Positions 60,690 through 64,000 of a stretch of 64,000 bases of DNA are shown here, in pieces. Positions within the stretch are counted from its first letter, which is position 1. Every line of letters begins with the position of its first letter. The notes below the pieces were generated by a model. The model was not told where the DNA came from. It searched no databases and saw only the letters and a list, made by a program, of their open reading frames with translations. Made by a program: the position numbers and the translations under genes. The DNA is from Streptosporangium sandarakinum (lineage in GTDB: Bacteria; Actinomycetota; Actinomycetes; Streptosporangiales; Streptosporangiaceae), in the NCBI RefSeq assembly GCF_013409935.1, contig NZ_JACCCO010000002.1, forward strand, positions 1,488,001 to 1,552,000, written 5' to 3'.

Positions 60690-61511
60690 GTGAACGAGGG
60701 ATACCTGCCGATCGGGCGGTTCGCCCGGCTCTGCCGGCTCAGCGTCAAGCAACTGCGCCACTACGACGAGCTGGGACTGCTGGCCCCCGCCCACGTCGAT
60801 CCGGACAGCGGCTACCGCTACTACCGGCCCGACCAGGCACGCGCCGCCCTGCTGATCGGCCTGTTGCGCTCCCTCGACGTGCCCCTGCCGTCGATCGGGC
60901 GGGTGCTGTCCGACGGGACGGACGCGCTCGGCGGCGTGCGCGACCGCATGGAGGCCGACCTGGCGCGCCGCGAGCGCAACTTCGCCGCGCTGGAACGCAT
61001 CCTCTCCCACGGCCTGCCCCGCTCGGAGGTGACCGTCGTCCGCGAGCCCGCCCGGCGGGTGGCCACCGTACGGGACACCACGTCGCAGGAGCGGATCGGC
61101 GCCGTCACGTCGGCGAACGTGGCCCGGCTGATGGCGGCCGTGAACGCCATGGGCGTCGGGGGCGAGCCGGAAGGGACCGTGGGCGTCACGGGTGGGCCGA
61201 CGGGGACGCCGATCGGGTTGTTCCCGCTCGACCTCACCCGGGAGATCGCCGTGACCATCGCGGTGGAGACGTCCGCGGACGTCCCGGGCACCTCTCCGGA
61301 CGTCCTGCCGGGCGGCCTGTACGCCTCGGTCACCCATGTCGGGCCGTACGACCAGATATCCCTCACCACGCACGCGCTGTTCGCCTGGCTGGGTGAGCGC
61401 GGGCACACGCCCGACGGCCCGCTGCACGAGGTGTACGTCTCCGACCCCAGGACCACGTCACCGGACCGGCTGGTGACACATCTGATGATCAAATTGGAGG
61501 ACCCCGAATGA
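60690..61511 (+). CDS. MerR-family regulator with GyrI-like effector domain
   Basis: The 273-residue protein starts at GTG 60690. N-terminal MerR winged helix (YLPIGRFARLCRLSVKQLRHY, GLLAPAHVDPDSGYRYY), a dimerisation helix (~75-115), and a C-terminal GyrI/BmrR-type effector-binding domain (~120-270: VGPYDQISLTTHALFAWLGE, PLHEVYVSDPR). BmrR-type proteins bind hydrophobic cationic drugs. Its stop overlaps the GyrI-like gene (ATGA). Autoregulation through the palindrome in its own promoter is likely. Confidence 0.9.
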   Translation: MNEGYLPIGRFARLCRLSVKQLRHYDELGLLAPAHVDPDSGYRYYRPDQARAALLIGLLRSLDVPLPSIGRVLSDGTDALGGVRDRMEADLARRERNFAALERILSHGLPRSEVTVVREPARRVATVRDTTSQERIGAVTSANVARLMAAVNAMGVGGEPEGTVGVTGGPTGTPIGLFPLDLTREIAVTIAVETSADVPGTSPDVLPGGLYASVTHVGPYDQISLTTHALFAWLGERGHTPDGPLHEVYVSDPRTTSPDRLVTHLMIKLEDPE

Positions 61512-62317
61512 GCTTGAACTGGTACTCGGCCGCCGACGATCCCGAAGTGGTCGAGTTCGGCCCCGTACGCGCGCTGTCGATCACGGGACAGGGCGAGCCG
61601 GGAGGGGCCGTCTACGGCACGAGCGTGGGAGCGCTGTACGCCGTCGCGGGGGAGTTGATCGGCGTCGCGGCCCGCCACGGGTGGATGTTCGAGTTGCCCT
61701 GTCTCGAAGGCCGGTGGTGGGTGGAGGATGAGCGTCCGCCGTTCGACGTGCCGCGCGAGGAGTGGTGGTGGCACCTGTTCCTGCGGCTGCCCGACGCGGC
61801 GGGCGTTGCCGGGAACGGCCCGGTTAGCGGTGGGGAGAACGACGCGATGGGCGGATCTGCGGGCGAGGCGGTGAACGGCCCGACGGGCGGAGCGGTGAAC
61901 GGTCCGGTGGACATGACGTCGGACGGCCCGGCGGGCGGAGCGGTGAACGGTCCGGTGGACATGACGTCGGACGGCCCGGCGGGCGGAGCGGTGAACGGTC
62001 CGGTGGACATGACGTGGGACGGCCCGGTGGGCGCGGCGTGGGACGACGCGTGGGTCGACGAGGCGCGTGAGGCCGCGCGGCATCCGGCCGCCGCCCGGGT
62101 GCAGCTCGTCACCTTCACCGAGGGCCTGTGCGTGCAGGCGCTGCACCGCGGGCCGTACGCCGAGGAGCCGAAGACCCTCGCCCGGATGGAGGCTCACATC
62201 CGCGACGCCGGCTTCGTCCCGAACGGCCTGCACCACGAGATCTACCTGTCCGACGTGCGGGAGACCGATCCGGAGAAGATGCGGACCATCCTCCGCCAGC
62301 CGGTCCGCTCCGCCTGA
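61508..62317 (+). CDS. GyrI-like small-molecule-binding protein with repeat insert
   Basis: The 269-residue protein has two GyrI-like halves: residues ~12-95 (FGPVRALSITGQGEPG ... EEWWWHLFLRLPDA) and ~195-265 (ALHRGPYAEEPKTLARMEAH, HHEIYLSDVRETDPEKMR). Between them is an insertion of three 16-residue repeats (GGAVNGPVDMTSDGPA type), poor in order-forming residues. Coupled to the MerR gene by a 4-nt overlap, so it may sequester or process the same ligand. The repeat linker is probably a local expansion, not ancestral. Confidence 0.82.
   Translation: MSLNWYSAADDPEVVEFGPVRALSITGQGEPGGAVYGTSVGALYAVAGELIGVAARHGWMFELPCLEGRWWVEDERPPFDVPREEWWWHLFLRLPDAAGVAGNGPVSGGENDAMGGSAGEAVNGPTGGAVNGPVDMTSDGPAGGAVNGPVDMTSDGPAGGAVNGPVDMTWDGPVGAAWDDAWVDEAREAARHPAAARVQLVTFTEGLCVQALHRGPYAEEPKTLARMEAHIRDAGFVPNGLHHEIYLSDVRETDPEKMRTILRQPVRSA
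61886..62029 (+). repeat. Three 48-nt in-frame repeats in the GyrI-like gene
   Basis: Units start at 61886, 61934 and 61982, exactly 48 nt apart, encoding 16 residues each. The third has two base changes (Trp for Ser). A weaker related copy precedes at ~61862. Length multiple of three keeps the frame. Confidence 0.92.
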
Positions 62318-62411
62318 CGACCGGCGTCGCGGCCGGCGACCGGTCCCGGTTCTGTTCCGCGGATCTCCCCGCCCGCCGCGGCCGGCCGAGTGGAGATTCG
62401 CGGAACGGAAC

Positions 62412-63617
62412 CTAGCGGCGCCGTCCGCCCGTGCTCTCGTCACTCGACTCGCTCAGCCCGCCGCCGCTCTCGTCACTCGGCTCATCCACCCCGCCGGCGC
62501 TCCCGTCGCTCGGCTCATCCAGCCCGCCGCCGCTCTCATCACTCGGCTCGTTCAGCGGGCGCAGGGTGGCCGAGGCCTCGTCGTGGTCCATCCCGGTCGC
62601 CTCCAGCAGGTCGACGGCGATGGAACGTAGCTGCGCGAGGGTGACGTTCGCCGAGAAGCCCAGGTTCGTGGGCCGCTCCCGCTCGGCGACGGCGAGCAGC
62701 GCCTGCCGGGCCAGCATCGGCTCGCGCCCGGCCCCCAGTTCGAGCTGAAGCAGCAGCGCCGCCTCCGAGACCTCTCGCAACGAGTCGGCCAGCACGACCG
62801 GCGGCGGGCTGGTCTCCCCCAGCGCCGCGAGCGTACGGCGGGCCAGCACGCGGGCGTTGCGCAGCGCCAGGTCCACCGGCATGGCGGCGGTCTCGTACCT
62901 GGTCAGCTGGGCCCGGTGGTGCCAGCGCAGCGGCGAGATCATGATGATCTCCTTGCTGTTCTCCAGCGCCGCCTCGAACTCCTCGACCGCCTCCTGGGTC
63001 CTGCGCCCGCACTCCAGGGCCTCGGCGGCCATGTCCATGTCGTTCTTCTCGATCGCCTCCGCGGCCTGCTCCAGCACGGTGGAGAGGGCGTCGAGCACGC
63101 CGGACAGGTGCCGGCCCGCGATGGCGAGCGGGCTGGCGGGCAGCAACGCGACCGCGACGATGCCGACGATGCCGCCGGTGAGCGCGTCGGCCATCCGGTC
63201 CAGCCCGCCGACGTCCTCGCCCGGCACCAGCATGGCGACCAGCACCGCGGACGACCCGACCTGCGACACGAACAGCTCACCGCTGCTCAGGAGCCCCGCG
63301 ACGGTCATGGCCAGCGCGATCACGAGGGCCATCTGCCAGGGGCCCGAACCGATCCAGGATCCCAGCAGGTCCCCGATGCCCACGCCCAGGCTGACGCCGA
63401 CCACCAGCTCGGCCACCCTGCGCAGCCGCCGCCCGAGCCCCACGCCCACGCAGATCATCACGGAGATGGGCGCGAAGAGGGGATGGGCGTGGCCGAGCAG
63501 ATGAACGGCGACGATCCAGGCCAGCGCGGAGCCGACGGCACACTGCGCGATGGAGGGCACGATCGGGCTGAACGTGCTCAGCCGCTTCCTGACCTGATCA
63601 CCGAGCCACGTTCGCAC
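62412..63617 (-). CDS. FUSC-type aromatic/efflux membrane protein
   Basis: The start is uncertain; I use GTG 63617 after GGTGGAAGG (an ATG at 63707 is in frame). The ~401-residue protein has six N-terminal membrane helices (IVPSIAQCAVGSALAWIVAV, ISVMICVGVGLGRRLRRVAE ...), the FUSC/ArAE block GRRLRRVAELVVGVSLG, and a long helical cytoplasmic half (~160-345). The last ~45 residues are four 11-residue acidic repeats (DEPSDESGGGL). It probably exports aromatic or related compounds. Confidence 0.82.
   Translation of the reverse strand: MRTWLGDQVRKRLSTFSPIVPSIAQCAVGSALAWIVAVHLLGHAHPLFAPISVMICVGVGLGRRLRRVAELVVGVSLGVGIGDLLGSWIGSGPWQMALVIALAMTVAGLLSSGELFVSQVGSSAVLVAMLVPGEDVGGLDRMADALTGGIVGIVAVALLPASPLAIAGRHLSGVLDALSTVLEQAAEAIEKNDMDMAAEALECGRRTQEAVEEFEAALENSKEIIMISPLRWHHRAQLTRYETAAMPVDLALRNARVLARRTLAALGETSPPPVVLADSLREVSEAALLLQLELGAGREPMLARQALLAVAERERPTNLGFSANVTLAQLRSIAVDLLEATGMDHDEASATLRPLNEPSDESGGGLDEPSDGSAGGVDEPSDESGGGLSESSDESTGGRRR
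62421..62552 (-). repeat. Four 33-nt in-frame repeats at the end of the FUSC gene
   Basis: Encodes NEPSDESGGGL, DEPSDGSAGGV, DEPSDESGGGL, SESSDESTGGR. Units are contiguous and finish two codons before the stop. Confidence 0.9.
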
Positions 63618-64000
63618 CCTTCCACCATGGCGGATCTTTATGACACTGGGGTCACATTTGCCCCTGGTTCTTCTGTTACGGGTGATTCGACGGGAAGCAG
63701 GCGCCATGGTTGAGAGTCACCAGGCTTGGTCATGCATGGTCGCTCTAACTGTTTCTGTTGCCGTTACCTCGGTTGCCGAGGTCCTTGATCCCCACTGGGA
63801 CAGGACACAAACGGTGGCCGGATAGCTCGCCACGGCACCGGTCACGGCGCGTCGACGATGCACCTGCGAGATCCCGCAGTGACGGCCATGCCCAGACAGG
63901 GCACACCCCGTAATCACCGGTCATAGCAGCGCCGGTCCCGTGTTTTGACGAAGTCTGCACCACTCAGCGCGGTATGCCACAGGGACCGTCCCGACGGTCG
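63618..64000. other. Window edge, no gene supported
   Basis: Short frames on both strands lack ribosome-binding sites and known families. Composition falls from ~63630 (AT-richer, TGTTTCTGTTGCCG), so an insertion-sequence end or promoter for a gene outside the window is possible. Confidence 0.35.

Overview
The window is high-GC DNA with GTG/TTG starts, overlapping start/stop codons and mycothiol-dependent enzyme families. This points to a mycelial actinomycete, most likely of the Streptosporangiales/Streptomyces type. The species is an inference only. About 34 kb is chromosomal, and one 29.7 kb integrated element sits in the middle.

Region 1-3.3 kb: a mobile-looking trio. A divergent XRE-type repressor (cut by the window edge) faces a tyrosine-recombinase-like gene, which is translationally coupled to a DDE transposase. 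A terminator hairpin and tRNA-Ala(CGC) follow.

Region 3.6-16.8 kb: conserved chromosome. It holds an ArsR/AHSA1/mycothiol-isomerase-like operon with a doubled palindromic operator. Next is the actinobacterial division/cofactor cluster sepX(glpR)-rimJ-mog-moaC-moeA(glp)-galU, divergent from 5-formyl-THF cyclo-ligase. Then come a K+/H+ antiporter, an FmdB/Ruc-like Ser-rich zinc-ribbon protein, MTA phosphorylase, a SAF/CpaB-like protein, a VanY-like D,D-carboxypeptidase with a coiled coil, and a Pro-rich membrane protein.

Region 16.9-46.7 kb: an actinomycete integrative and conjugative element (AICE, pSAM2-like) inserted in the 3' end of tRNA-Arg(CCT). It is bounded by a perfect 52-bp direct repeat (16936-16987 and 46629-46680). 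Its backbone is int-xis-rep, small zinc and membrane proteins, DUF2637 (Spd-like), an FtsK-type Tra protein, an SCO3933-family protein, a divergent GntR (KorSA-like) regulator, a Nudix protein (compare Pif of pSAM2), an HD hydrolase, a protein with two GntR domains, and two paralogous XRE plus degenerate-PLD-like (DUF5919-type) proteins. The right half is a defence island. It contains an IS110 copy with a candidate bridge RNA, a Type III restriction-modification pair (mod-res), an EVE-domain protein interrupted by a dead IS630, a Gabija system (gajA-gajB), and a three-gene cassette: a hypothetical protein, a methylase-Mrr fusion whose methylase motifs look degenerate, and a DUF4145 zinc protein. 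This cassette is my best candidate for an undescribed system.

Region 46.7-64 kb: chromosome again. The DNA just outside attR is diverged but recognisably similar to the DNA just inside attL, suggesting an older element remnant. Then follow a truncated S9 peptidase, a serine beta-lactamase-like hydrolase, a secreted beta-helix protein, a His-rich, probably copper-handling, membrane/secreted operon with a cytochrome-b-like protein, a two-component system, DoxX, a perfect CebR-type operator, a second mycothiol-enzyme gene, a SnoaL-tailed sigma factor, a VOC protein, a leaderless MerR gene coupled to a GyrI-like gene, and a FUSC-type transporter.

A recurrent oddity is minisatellites (9, 14, 19-20, 33, 36, 41 and 48 nt units) placed at gene ends in the chromosomal parts. 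Several units contain the stop codon of the neighbouring gene. I noticed none inside the AICE.
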